A stretch of 64,000 bases of DNA from Shouchella patagoniensis. Its GTDB lineage: Bacteria; Bacillota; Bacilli; Bacillales; Bacillaceae_D. The notes beneath the pieces were generated by a model. The model had not been told where the DNA came from. It did not search any database and saw only the letters and a program-made list of their open reading frames with translations. This document shows, one piece after another, positions 26,643 to 35,881 of this stretch (position 1 is its first letter; every line of letters begins with the position of its first letter). The stretch lies in NCBI RefSeq assembly GCF_002019705.1, contig NZ_KV917377.1, positions 2,044,565 to 2,108,564 on the forward strand, read 5' to 3'. Made by a program: the position numbers and the translations under genes.

Positions 26643-27755
26643 ATGAACTGGCTACATAAAAAAACGGTATTCTACGGCATTCCGTTCATCTTGCTTGTCT
26701 TATCTCTTCTCTTTGTCTATAACAACCATTCGCTCTATGACCGACCGATTGCCAAAGTGACAGAAGTAGAAGTGGAAGAATCAACGGAATTAGTAGATGT
26801 CCATGACAACACTGATCAACGATTCAACCAAGCAATCGTTGCGGAAATAAAAAACGGTGAACAGAAAGGAGCATTGATTCATTTAGAAAATACGTACACG
26901 CTCTCTGGAGCCTATGATCATGAATACAGTACTGGGAATGAGCTATTTGTTTGGATTGATCCACAAGAAGGAGACGATGAACTAACAGGGTCCATCACGG
27001 ATGTAAAGCGAGATAAATACGTTATGATCGTTGGTTGGCTCTTTATTGCCACGTTACTTCTCGTTGGCAAGAAGCAAGGACTGTTCTCGGTCATTAGCCT
27101 CCTTATTAATGCACTTCTTCTTTCATACGCGCTCGATATCTACATCAATACACAAAATAGTAGCTTAGTACTCATCTGTGGTGTGAGTGCCATTCTGTTT
27201 ACCGTGTTGACATTGCTTTTAGTGAACGGTGCAAATGAAAAAAGTTATTCAGCCATGATTGCAACCATAATCTCAACAGTTGCCTTAATGGCAATTATGT
27301 CTTTTTTTCTTTGGTTTGCGCCAGAAGGTGGACTACGGTATGAGGAAATGGGGTTTTTAACTCGACCCTATGAAGTGGTTTTCTTAGCAGGTGTTTTGAT
27401 TGGTTCGCTTGGAGCAGTGATGGATGTCGCCATTTCCATGTCCGCTTCCATCTTTGGAATTTATGAAGAGAATAAAACCATTTCGCTTAAAGCACTAAAA
27501 GCATCCGGCATGGAAGTAGGGAAAGACATTATGGGGACCATGACAAACATTTTGTTTTTCGCCTATATTAGTGGTTCGATTCCTTCCTTACTCCTTTATA
27601 TTAAAAACAATTCGCCGCTTGGCTTTACGTTATCAATGAACCTCTCGCTTGAATTGGCACGAGCACTCGCCGGAGGTATTGGCATTGTACTCGCAATCCC
27701 AATTGGTCTCTATACGTCACTCTTTTTTATTAATCGAAAGAAGGTGAGACAATGA
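26643..27755 (+). CDS. YibE/F family membrane protein (larger subunit)
   Basis: A 370-aa membrane protein. The first helix (about 9-27) is followed by an exposed beta-rich domain (about 35-125) and then six to seven hydrophobic segments. The conserved core GSLGAVMDVAISMSASIFGI (about 256-275) and EVGKDIMGTMTNILFFAY (about 295-312) mark the YibE/F family, whose function is unproven. The following YibE/F gene overlaps its stop by 4 bp, so the two probably form a heteromeric complex. GGAG lies 9 nt before the ATG. Confidence 0.85.
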   Translation: MNWLHKKTVFYGIPFILLVLSLLFVYNNHSLYDRPIAKVTEVEVEESTELVDVHDNTDQRFNQAIVAEIKNGEQKGALIHLENTYTLSGAYDHEYSTGNELFVWIDPQEGDDELTGSITDVKRDKYVMIVGWLFIATLLLVGKKQGLFSVISLLINALLLSYALDIYINTQNSSLVLICGVSAILFTVLTLLLVNGANEKSYSAMIATIISTVALMAIMSFFLWFAPEGGLRYEEMGFLTRPYEVVFLAGVLIGSLGAVMDVAISMSASIFGIYEENKTISLKALKASGMEVGKDIMGTMTNILFFAYISGSIPSLLLYIKNNSPLGFTLSMNLSLELARALAGGIGIVLAIPIGLYTSLFFINRKKVRQ

Positions 27756-28543
27756 GTGTCCTTACATGGCTTGCCCTCACACTCTTTCTGTTAATGACAC
27801 TTATCGGTGGTGCAAAAGGCGCACGCTCGTTTTTGACATTATTCCTTAACTTCGGCGTGTTATTTGTCACAATCATTTTTATGACAAACCCAGACATGAA
27901 CCCGGTCATTTTAACGTTGATCGCTTGTACCATTATTAGTGCAACTACACTTTTCTTTATTAACAACATCAATCGAACATCCGTCACTGCTTTTATTTCA
28001 ACAATGATTACTATCGCCTTGCTGCTTGGTCTCATTCTGCTTGTCACCGATTACGCGATGATTCAAGGATTTGGTCCGGAAGAGATTGAGGAACTTGGTG
28101 CCTTCTCCCTTTATGTCGGAGTTGATTTCGTAAAAATCGGCGCTTCCGTAATGATAATGAGCACAATTGGTGCCATCGCTGATGTAGCCATCTCGATGGC
28201 ATCACCAATGCGCGAAATCGCCCTTCACAACCCTTCCATAACAAAGAAACGGCTCTTCCTCGCTGGAATGAGTATCGGAAAAGACATTCTCGGCACAAGT
28301 GCCAATACATTGTTTTTTGCGTTTTTTGGAGGCTACTTAGCGCTATTCATTTGGTTTAAAGATTTATCATATTCATTTGGAGAAATCATGAACTCAAAAG
28401 TGTTTGTTGGTGAACTCCTCATGATCTTTTGTGCTGGGATCGGCGTGGCACTCATTATCCCTATTACGTCTTCGATCTCAGCTTACTATTTGCTGCGTAA
28501 AAGAAAAATGGAAGACACACCAATTGAGGAGCCAAGAGAATAG
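27752..28543 (+). CDS. YibE/F family membrane protein (smaller subunit)
   Basis: A 263-aa polytopic protein that repeats the family core of its neighbour (GAIADVAISMASPM near 143-156 and GKDILGTSANTLFFAFFGG near 176-194) without the N-terminal exposed domain. Start ATG overlaps the upstream stop (ATGA) and is served by AAAGGTGAG. The tandem pair is the usual Bacillus arrangement. The C-terminus is charged (RKRKMEDTPIEEPRE) and presumably cytoplasmic. Role unknown. Confidence 0.85.
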   Translation: MSVLTWLALTLFLLMTLIGGAKGARSFLTLFLNFGVLFVTIIFMTNPDMNPVILTLIACTIISATTLFFINNINRTSVTAFISTMITIALLLGLILLVTDYAMIQGFGPEEIEELGAFSLYVGVDFVKIGASVMIMSTIGAIADVAISMASPMREIALHNPSITKKRLFLAGMSIGKDILGTSANTLFFAFFGGYLALFIWFKDLSYSFGEIMNSKVFVGELLMIFCAGIGVALIIPITSSISAYYLLRKRKMEDTPIEEPRE

Positions 28544-28555
28544 TGGAAAAAGAAT

Positions 28556-28585
28556 CGAGAAGAATGTATTCTTCTCGGTTTTTCT
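28556..28585 (+). terminator. Terminator of the YibE/F operon
   Basis: Nine-bp perfect stem CGAGAAGAA/TTCTTCTCG with a TGTA loop and trailing GTTTTTCTTT, 13 nt after the stop codon. Confidence 0.88.
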
Positions 28586-28916
28586 TTATGTGAGGAGATT
28601 TTGCAAACAAAAAAACCACACTTTCTACTAAAAGTGCGGTCACTTTGTAAATCTATATACAAAACAAAAGGGGGATACGCCAAGAGATAAATGGCGAGGG
28701 TACTGTTTATATAACCACTTCTGTTCGTCTATAAACCTATTTTGATAACAATTTTTAAAAAGAAGAAAGTTTTATCAAAAAACAATAAAAATTCATTTAT
28801 TAATCACCTTGCTTTTGGTATAGTTAACGACAACACCTAAGAAAAGGATTCCATTAAAACCATGTAGTCATCTATGAATAGTACAAATAAAAGAAAACAT
28901 AAAGGTGGGGAAATGA
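28586..28916. other. Leader and promoter region of the sulfhydrylase gene
   Basis: Contents: an imperfect hairpin (ACCACACTTT/AAAGTGCGGT, about 28615-28640), a short CGCC...GGCG stem near 28678-28696, and an extended -10 promoter (TTGGTATAGT, about 28814-28823). The leader of about 90 nt shows neither the conserved S-box core nor a T-box, so regulation is not by the usual riboswitch. Confidence 0.5.
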
Positions 28917-30224
<1,308 letters not shown>

Positions 30225-30288
30225 TGTTTGCAAGCTTACGAAAAAAGGTACACACTACTATCAATACTTTTTTGAAAGGGTGGTTTTC

Positions 30289-30528
30289 ATGGAAGATGCA
30301 GTTGTATATGATCTATTTAACCAACAGTTCATGAATGCGCTCCAAGGTGTAGCACATTCTAAACAAAGCGAGGACCAAGACATGGCAGCCTCCGTCTTGC
30401 ATCTCATTTTGATGAAACCTGAAGCCGTCCACCTCATTGATAAAGACTACAAAGAAGCGACAATTATAGAGCACTGGAACCTCTCCTTATGTGAAACGGG
30501 AGCAGAAACCGAACGGTCTCGTGCATAA
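30289..30528 (+). CDS. Small hypothetical protein, 79 aa
   Basis: A short helical acidic protein with no recognised motif. The open frame reaches further upstream, but ATG 30289 has AAAGGGTGG at the right distance, so I use it. Internal segment DMAASVLHLILMKPEAVHL is amphipathic; a single Cys lies near the C-terminus. It is 64 bp after metY and is followed immediately by a strong bidirectional terminator, so it may be the second gene of a metY transcript. Function unknown. Confidence 0.55.
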   Translation: MEDAVVYDLFNQQFMNALQGVAHSKQSEDQDMAASVLHLILMKPEAVHLIDKDYKEATIIEHWNLSLCETGAETERSRA

Positions 30529-30532
30529 AAAA

Positions 30533-30573
30533 ACAAGGTGAACGCCCATTTAAGCGTCCACCTTGTCTTTTTT
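30533..30573. terminator. Bidirectional terminator between convergent genes
   Basis: Stem AACAAGGTG-ACGC/GCGT-CACCTTGT of 13 positions with one mismatch and a CCATTTAA loop. It has A residues before and T residues after, serving the small 79-aa gene (plus) and the FMN reductase gene (minus). Confidence 0.88.
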
Positions 30574-30577
30574 TAAA

Positions 30578-31132
30578 TTACGCATTGCGGATTGGTTTTA
30601 AAGCCTGACCCCAAGAAAGAACTTGATCTAACATCATATTCACATTGTCTTCATGTAAAGAAGCCGGTTTAAATGTATTGAAGTTTTCGAAATCAGTGAA
30701 AAGCGATAAAGTTGGATGCGTGCGCACATCAGCAATCATTAACTCGCCCATAATTCCTCTCACATGTTCAGCAGCTCGTGCACCGCCAGTGGAACCATAA
30801 CTGACAATTCCAGCTGACTTATTATTCCAAGCTTCTCTAGCAAAATCAAATGCATTTTTTAATGCAGCTGACAAGCTATGATTGTATTCTTGTACGATGA
30901 AAACAAACCCATCCAATTCTGCAAGCTTTTGATTCCAAGCTGCGATTCCAGGCTCTTGACCATCTGTTGTGCCTAGAAGAGGCAATTGATAATCAGCGAT
31001 ATCAACAATTTCATACGCCGCATCTCCACGCTTATCTGCTAACTCTTTTACCCATTCTCCAACTTGCGGACTAACTCTACCATCTCTTGTACTACCTAAA
31101 ATAATGCCAATTTTTAAAGGTTCTACTGCCAT
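30578..31132 (-). CDS. NADPH-dependent FMN reductase (flavodoxin-fold)
   Basis: A 184-aa flavoprotein of the NADPH-dependent FMN reductase/azoreductase family. FMN phosphate loop GSTRDGRVSP (about 13-22), the PLLG segment, and the VQEYNHSLSAALKNAFDF region that binds the isoalloxazine. The frame extends upstream to 31267, but GGAGG 8 nt before ATG 31132 fixes the start. The extra upstream frame (ending KSKEEEE) is thus probably untranslated. Likely roles are quinone/azo detoxification or FMN reduction. Monocistronic. Confidence 0.85.
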   Translation of the reverse strand: MAVEPLKIGIILGSTRDGRVSPQVGEWVKELADKRGDAAYEIVDIADYQLPLLGTTDGQEPGIAAWNQKLAELDGFVFIVQEYNHSLSAALKNAFDFAREAWNNKSAGIVSYGSTGGARAAEHVRGIMGELMIADVRTHPTLSLFTDFENFNTFKPASLHEDNVNMMLDQVLSWGQALKPIRNA

Positions 31133-31463
31133 TTCTTCTTCCTCCTTTGATTTAGTAAACCATTTATGAAAAAATCCTTTACCCGAAGTCATTTCCACCA
31201 ATCCTTCATTTGTCTCTCTTTGTGTTTCTTTTGAATCCTGAACTGCGTATTCGAAGCAGAAACTCATTTATGTAGTTATCATATAATCATAGTCGGTTTT
31301 TTGGAAGTAGGCACTATAAAGTGGCATAGTATCAAAAAGGATACTCCTAGATTCATTCGTACTCATTAGAGCTTATGAAAACAACTGCTAATGTATGTAC
31401 GAACACACGAATGACCTTATACACATATGATAAAGAACCATAGATAAGGGGTGTGAAAGAGCC

Positions 31464-31820
31464 ATGATCGATTGTAGTAGCGAAGACTCAAACGAAGCAA
31501 AGCTACAGGAATGGCTCACCTTATCCGAGGACTTAATCTACTACGAGGCATTCCTAAGTACATTAGCATCAACGTTGTTTTTTATCGCCATAAAAATTGA
31601 ACGTGATGTGTCTAGACACCAACATTCAACAAACACTAGTGCAGGAGCTGATGATACTGATGATATCCAACTATTCTTTGCTGCTAGTGCCTCACCACAT
31701 TCAAGAAGAGGTGCACAGAGCATAGACAAACAACTAAATGATGTGCAAGCGGAAATCGACTATGTGCATGGAGAAATTGTAAGCATACAGCAACAAATAA
31801 GCTTATTGTCAAAAAGATAA
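31464..31820 (+). CDS. Hypothetical protein with C-terminal coiled coil
   Basis: A 118-aa protein of unknown function. Residues 20-50 form a mildly hydrophobic helical region (LIYYEAFLSTLASTLFFIAI). A Ser/Asp-rich linker follows (55-75). The C-terminus (85-118) is a likely coiled coil (IDKQLNDVQAEIDYVHGEIV). AAGGGGTGTG lies upstream of the ATG at fair distance. No neighbour is co-transcribed. It could be a small envelope- or scaffold-type protein; no family recognised. Confidence 0.5.
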   Translation: MIDCSSEDSNEAKLQEWLTLSEDLIYYEAFLSTLASTLFFIAIKIERDVSRHQHSTNTSAGADDTDDIQLFFAASASPHSRRGAQSIDKQLNDVQAEIDYVHGEIVSIQQQISLLSKR

Positions 31821-32146
31821 AAAAAGTTGGTAGGAACATCGTAGCTTTTCCGTAAAAAATAGAGCCAAGCGGATGCTTGAAAGCCTTCTTAAATAGAGGT
31901 CGAATAATCAAGCTGAAATTTGCTATAAATCTTGTTACCTATCTATCTGCTTGCTAATGAAAGGAGGTTTACAAGAGAAAACATTTCTACATATGATGAA
32001 GTAATTGTGAAAAATCATGCACATAATCGGTACAGCCACTTCTATTTCCTATTCTTTTTTTCAGGCTACACGTTTTTTAATCAAACGTTTAATTAATCTC
32101 TCCATACACCCCGTTCCACTTCACTCATGTTCAATAAGCTGTACGT
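31821..32146. other. Gene-free stretch of about 330 bp
   Basis: No convincing ORF or stem-loop. A perfect AAAGGAGG at about 31960-31967 precedes no usable reading frame (ATGATGAAGTAA follows some 35 nt later). The only other conspicuous sequence is an AT-rich, partly self-complementary run near 32077-32099. Confidence 0.4.
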
Positions 32147-32635
32147 CTAAACGTATAAGTCAAACATATTCACGTCATAGCCAAGCTGCTTCAAATAGAT
32201 GAAGAATTGACCACGATGATGAAAGAGATGGGATACTTCTTCTACAAGCCAATGCGCTTGAATTTCCCCTTTCTCAAGGTAAAAAGGTTTTGTTTTCTTC
32301 ATTAAAAAATCTTGATCAGATAAAGAAGTCATATAAGCCTTATACTCATTAAAGCCATCGTTCATTGCCTGAATGAGGGCATCTGTCGATTCAAGTTTAT
32401 TGTATTTCAGTTCCAAACCTTGAATCGTTTCTTGATCTTGTTCTTGCCAAATGTTGAGGTCCACCTCTGGTATGGCCACGATGTGCTGGGCAAGTTCCTT
32501 TAGGCTTCGCATATGTTCCGCTGGTCGAAATTCCCAGTCTTCACTTTTTACTTTTTTCAGCAACCCTTCCATTGAACGAACCCCAATTTCTAATTCATGT
32601 AAGAGCTCGTTTCTTAAAACATCAACAGCATTCAT
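32147..32635 (-). CDS. DinB-family protein
   Basis: Four-helix-bundle metal-binding protein of 162 aa. The family's His ligands are visible as LAQHIVAIPE (first His) and the C-terminal VSHLFHHRGQ. I start at ATG 32635, which has AAGGAGG 5-6 nt upstream; the frame itself extends to 32698. DinB-like proteins include damage-inducible proteins of unknown role and thiol-dependent transferases such as BstA/YfiT relatives. A large inverted repeat about 220 bp upstream could be its regulatory site. Confidence 0.82.
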   Translation of the reverse strand: MNAVDVLRNELLHELEIGVRSMEGLLKKVKSEDWEFRPAEHMRSLKELAQHIVAIPEVDLNIWQEQDQETIQGLELKYNKLESTDALIQAMNDGFNEYKAYMTSLSDQDFLMKKTKPFYLEKGEIQAHWLVEEVSHLFHHRGQFFIYLKQLGYDVNMFDLYV

Positions 32636-32856
32636 TTTTACTTCCTCCTTATTATGGATTAGCCACAAGTTTGTATGATGATCAACTACGTTTCTCAATC
32701 ACTTGCCCCCGAGGTATCTTACGTTTTTATCTTTTCTAAATTGCTTCCTCCGTTGTTGTTTGAGTCTTAGGGTAAATCCCTCTCTTATTTCTTCTCCTTC
32801 TTTAGATTATATCCTGTCATGGCTCGTAATGTCATGATCATACCGTGTTTTTATTA

Positions 32857-32907
32857 TGATCGCGTCAAACTGTATCATATTAGAATATAGACAGTATGAC
32901 GCGATCA
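32857..32907. repeat. 17-position inverted repeat upstream of the DinB gene
   Basis: TGATCGCGTCA-A-ACTGT is matched by ACAGT-A-TGACGCGATCA across a 17-nt AT-rich centre. T8 follows on the plus strand (32914-32921). It could be an operator or a rho-independent terminator, but no plus-strand gene ends here. Confidence 0.6.
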
Positions 32908-32943
32908 CGCAAGTTTTTTTTGAATAGACAGACAAATAATAAA

Positions 32944-32980
32944 AGATGCTGAATCTCTTAAGAACAGAACAGCGTCTTCT
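32944..32980 (-). terminator. Terminator of the small membrane-protein gene
   Basis: Nine-bp stem AAGACGCTG/CAGCATCTT (one G-U) on the minus strand, followed by TTATTATTTG, directly after the gene's stop codon. Confidence 0.65.
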
Positions 32981-32986
32981 TTAGTC

Positions 32987-33238
32987 TTATAATCTTACAA
33001 AAAAACGAACGATAACAAATAAATAAAACCCAATAAGCAACGTATAAAGAATGACCTGACCGATCTTTTGCTTCGTCGTCGGGTTTTTTGTTCTTTTAAA
33101 AGAGATTTTTTCTGGGAAAAACCATGCGATAATAAAGTGCCCTGTAAAAAAACCAAGTATTAGCGGCCAAATAGATGCCCAGTCTGGCCATACACCTTCC
33201 AGTAAGAAAAGTGTGACATATGCTACTGAACTCATCAC
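32987..33238 (-). CDS. Small membrane protein; true start uncertain
   Basis: From ATG 33238 the frame encodes 83 residues with three hydrophobic segments (about 3-15, 22-42 and 62-80) and a basic loop (KRTKNPTTKQK). Coding character continues upstream (about 24 codons, KLISGTLTRTQKWRVYFLHP) without a standard start. An excellent AAGGAGG (about 33314-33320) is spaced 7 nt from an ATC codon in this frame. So either ATC is the start, a mutation has replaced ATG, or translation begins at the internal GTG/ATG. Function unknown. Confidence 0.6.
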   Translation of the reverse strand: MMSSVAYVTLFLLEGVWPDWASIWPLILGFFTGHFIIAWFFPEKISFKRTKNPTTKQKIGQVILYTLLIGFYLFVIVRFFVRL

Positions 33239-33503
33239 AAGAGGATGAAGGAAATAAACTCTCCACTTTTGTGTTCTCGTTAATGTTCCGCTTATTAACT
33301 TTGAGATGAGATCACCTCCTTCTCCATTCTAAGCTTTACTTCACCTTATCCTGTATGGATGTATTTCCTCGTTTGAAGCAAAGTAAACAGTGGAGAACCC
33401 GATTGTCTAAGCTTCTTTTCTCTTTCACACATGATCGACTTGCATGCTATGATAATAGCAATTGTGAATGATTCATACGCAAACAAATAAGGACTGAATC
33501 ACT

Positions 33504-35126
33504 ATGAAAAAACCACTTTCATTAAAAACACAAACAATGCTTTTAACGAGTGCAATTGTTTTAGGTGCTCTGCTTTTTTTCGGGGTGTTTAACGCGATTC
33601 ATCAAGCCTCTTTAACGAGGGAACACCTTGAAGACAAAGTACGGATTAGTGCAAGCCATTTACGAGACAATCCACTTGTTATTCAAGCTTTAGAATCTGG
33701 GCACACAAACGATGAGCTCATCGAGATGGTCGAAACGATTCGTACAGAAAACAACCTACGTTATATTGTCATTATGGATATGGATTTAATTCGGTTTACT
33801 CATCCTGTTTCAGATCGAATTGGTGGAACATTTGTTGGCGATGACATGGATCCAGTATTTGAAGGTCTATCTTATACATCTCAATCAATTGGATCTCTAG
33901 GTCCATCTGTACGCGCTTTTGAACCTGTACTGAATCGTGATGACACACAAATTGGCGCTGTTTCCGTCGGCATCTCAACAGAAGCCATTGAAGACGCTAC
34001 AAGTCAAGCACAGACGATTTCTGCTTGGTGGGCTGCAGGAAGCTTAGCGCTTGGCCTCATTGGAGCATACTTACTTGCTGGTCGAATTAAATCAACACTT
34101 CGTGGGCTTGAACCTGGAGAAATTGCTCGTATTGTCCAAGAACGGGAAGCGATGCTCGAAGCTGTAAGCGAAGGGATCGTCGCGATTAACGAGAACGGAC
34201 AGTTAATCGCTGTAAATAACGCGGCAAAACAATTCCTTCTTGATGCTGGACATACAGGACCAATTGAAGGAGAAAATGCGGCTTCTGTCTGGCCAGAACT
34301 TCACCTGCATCATGTGGTCGCCACACCAAAAAGTCATTATGACGAAGTCGTAAAAAGAGGTCATTTAGAAGCAGTCGCAACAAGTGTCCCTATATTTATT
34401 GAGGGGAATTGTATTGGCGCCCTTGCCACATTTAAAGAAAAGAGCCAACTCGACGATATCGTCAAACGGATGAATGGCATGGAAACGTATGCGCAAAGTT
34501 TGCGAAGTGAGACGCATGAGTTTATGAACAAGCTTCATATCATTAGCGCCATGGTCGAAACGGACTCCTATGATGAGCTAAGCGATTACATCGAGACACT
34601 CTCTCTACGCTATCAAGCAAAAAAAGAAAGCCAATTGCCACAAGATATCAATCGTCTCGTTGAAGATGCAAGCTTAGCTCAATTCCTTGCCTCCAAGACC
34701 GTACATATGGAAACAGAGGGTGTTCACGTTATTTTTCAATCAGGCACACCTTGGCCTAAAATGCCTGCTGCGTTGATTGATGCATGGACGACCATCATTG
34801 GCAATACGCTGAACAATTCGTTAGAAGCACTTCAGAATCAACAAGAAAAACGTGTCCTGATCACCATGAAACATGTGGGCGGCGTCTTGCGCTACGTTCT
34901 TGAAGACAACGGACCAGGGTTTTCACAACACCAAATCGGCTCCAAGTTTCCTACAACAAAAGAAGGCGACCATGGTTATGGTCTTTCGAATGCTCGAGAG
35001 AAGGCCGAGCAATTTAATGGTACCTTTCATATTCTCTCAAAAGAGGGAGAAGGGACAATCGTTACTGTCCATATGCCGTATCAAAAGAAAGGAGACGATA
35101 AATATGATTCGAGTCGCAATGATTGA
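33504..35126 (+). CDS. Sensor histidine kinase, CitA/DcuS family
   Basis: Membrane sensor of 540 aa for citrate or C4-dicarboxylates. TM1 is at about 12-32, an extracellular PDC/Cache domain at 35-170, TM2 at 173-192, a cytoplasmic PAS domain at about 212-320. The H-box has His 338 in ETHEFMNKLH, the exact pattern of DcuS/CitA kinases, and the HATPase domain has NTLNNSLEAL and EDNGPGF. The response-regulator gene overlaps its 3' end by 23 bp, and an SLC13 dicarboxylate transporter follows, its likely target. Confidence 0.9.
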   Translation: MKKPLSLKTQTMLLTSAIVLGALLFFGVFNAIHQASLTREHLEDKVRISASHLRDNPLVIQALESGHTNDELIEMVETIRTENNLRYIVIMDMDLIRFTHPVSDRIGGTFVGDDMDPVFEGLSYTSQSIGSLGPSVRAFEPVLNRDDTQIGAVSVGISTEAIEDATSQAQTISAWWAAGSLALGLIGAYLLAGRIKSTLRGLEPGEIARIVQEREAMLEAVSEGIVAINENGQLIAVNNAAKQFLLDAGHTGPIEGENAASVWPELHLHHVVATPKSHYDEVVKRGHLEAVATSVPIFIEGNCIGALATFKEKSQLDDIVKRMNGMETYAQSLRSETHEFMNKLHIISAMVETDSYDELSDYIETLSLRYQAKKESQLPQDINRLVEDASLAQFLASKTVHMETEGVHVIFQSGTPWPKMPAALIDAWTTIIGNTLNNSLEALQNQQEKRVLITMKHVGGVLRYVLEDNGPGFSQHQIGSKFPTTKEGDHGYGLSNAREKAEQFNGTFHILSKEGEGTIVTVHMPYQKKGDDKYDSSRND

Positions 35127-35808
35127 AGACGATCCTGATATTGCAAGATTCAACCAAAAGTTTTTAGAAAAAGTGCCTGGCTTTGCCCTTATTGCTCAGG
35201 CACAAACAGTTGATGAAGGACTGAAAGCAATTAATCAAACGGAACCGGACTTAGTCCTACTTGATGTATACATCGGCAACGAAAATGGCCTTACCATTCT
35301 TAAACAATTGCGGACAGAAGATCGCAATATTGATGTCATTTTAATTACGTCTGCCAATGATGCCTACACTGTGCAAACAGGCCAACGATTTGGCGTTATC
35401 GATTATTTGGTTAAACCCTTTTCATTTGCACGCTTTAAAGAAGCACTTGAGCGTTACAAAACAAAAAAAGCTGATGCTACTCATGCTTTGTTTGGACAAG
35501 GAGACATTGATAGCCTCCTTCACACGAGTGAGCTTTCGCGCCAAAAGGAGTTACCAAAAGGCATTACAAAGGAAACTGCGCTCCGTATTCTAGTTGCGTT
35601 AGAAGAAGCACCAGTTTGGCAAACAGCAGCTCAATTGGAGGAGAAAACAGGCATTTCTCATGTATCCTTACGCAAATACATGCGTTTCTTTGAGCAAGGT
35701 GCTTTAATAAAAAAAGACCTGGTTTATTTAAACCAAGGCCGTCCTCTCAATCAATATGTCATCACGGAGCAAGGAAAAACCTTTTTCGAAAAGAATGATT
35801 TCGTTTAA
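35104..35808 (+). CDS. Response regulator, CitB/DctR-like
   Basis: A 234-aa two-domain regulator. The receiver domain is at residues 1-120 with phospho-acceptor Asp 54 (LLDVYIG), acidic pocket EDD (8-10) and Lys in LVKPF. A C-terminal winged-helix-like domain covers about 150-230 (WQTAAQLEEKTGISHVSLRKYM), the arrangement of CitB/DcuR regulators. ATG 35104 follows AAAGGAGACG within the kinase gene. It presumably activates the SLC13 transporter gene 73 bp downstream when the kinase detects its substrate. Confidence 0.9.
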   Translation: MIRVAMIEDDPDIARFNQKFLEKVPGFALIAQAQTVDEGLKAINQTEPDLVLLDVYIGNENGLTILKQLRTEDRNIDVILITSANDAYTVQTGQRFGVIDYLVKPFSFARFKEALERYKTKKADATHALFGQGDIDSLLHTSELSRQKELPKGITKETALRILVALEEAPVWQTAAQLEEKTGISHVSLRKYMRFFEQGALIKKDLVYLNQGRPLNQYVITEQGKTFFEKNDFV

Positions 35809-35849
35809 TTAAAAAAACTAGACTCCCCCCCATGTTCATGAAAAAATAA

Positions 35850-35861
35850 GTAAACGCTTAC
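35850..35861. promoter_or_regulatory. cre-like palindrome before the SLC13 gene
   Basis: GTAAACGCTTAC within AGTAAACGCTTACA matches the cre consensus except at the first base. It lies 20 nt upstream of the transporter start, consistent with catabolite repression. This is a weaker match than the sites at 8510 and 9623. Confidence 0.45.
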
Positions 35862-35881
35862 AGGACGAAGGGGGAACATAC

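Noticed and set aside
28586-28916. SAM (S-box) riboswitch or T-box before metY
   Set aside because: The conserved core sequences of these elements are not visible; only weak hairpins and a promoter are seen.
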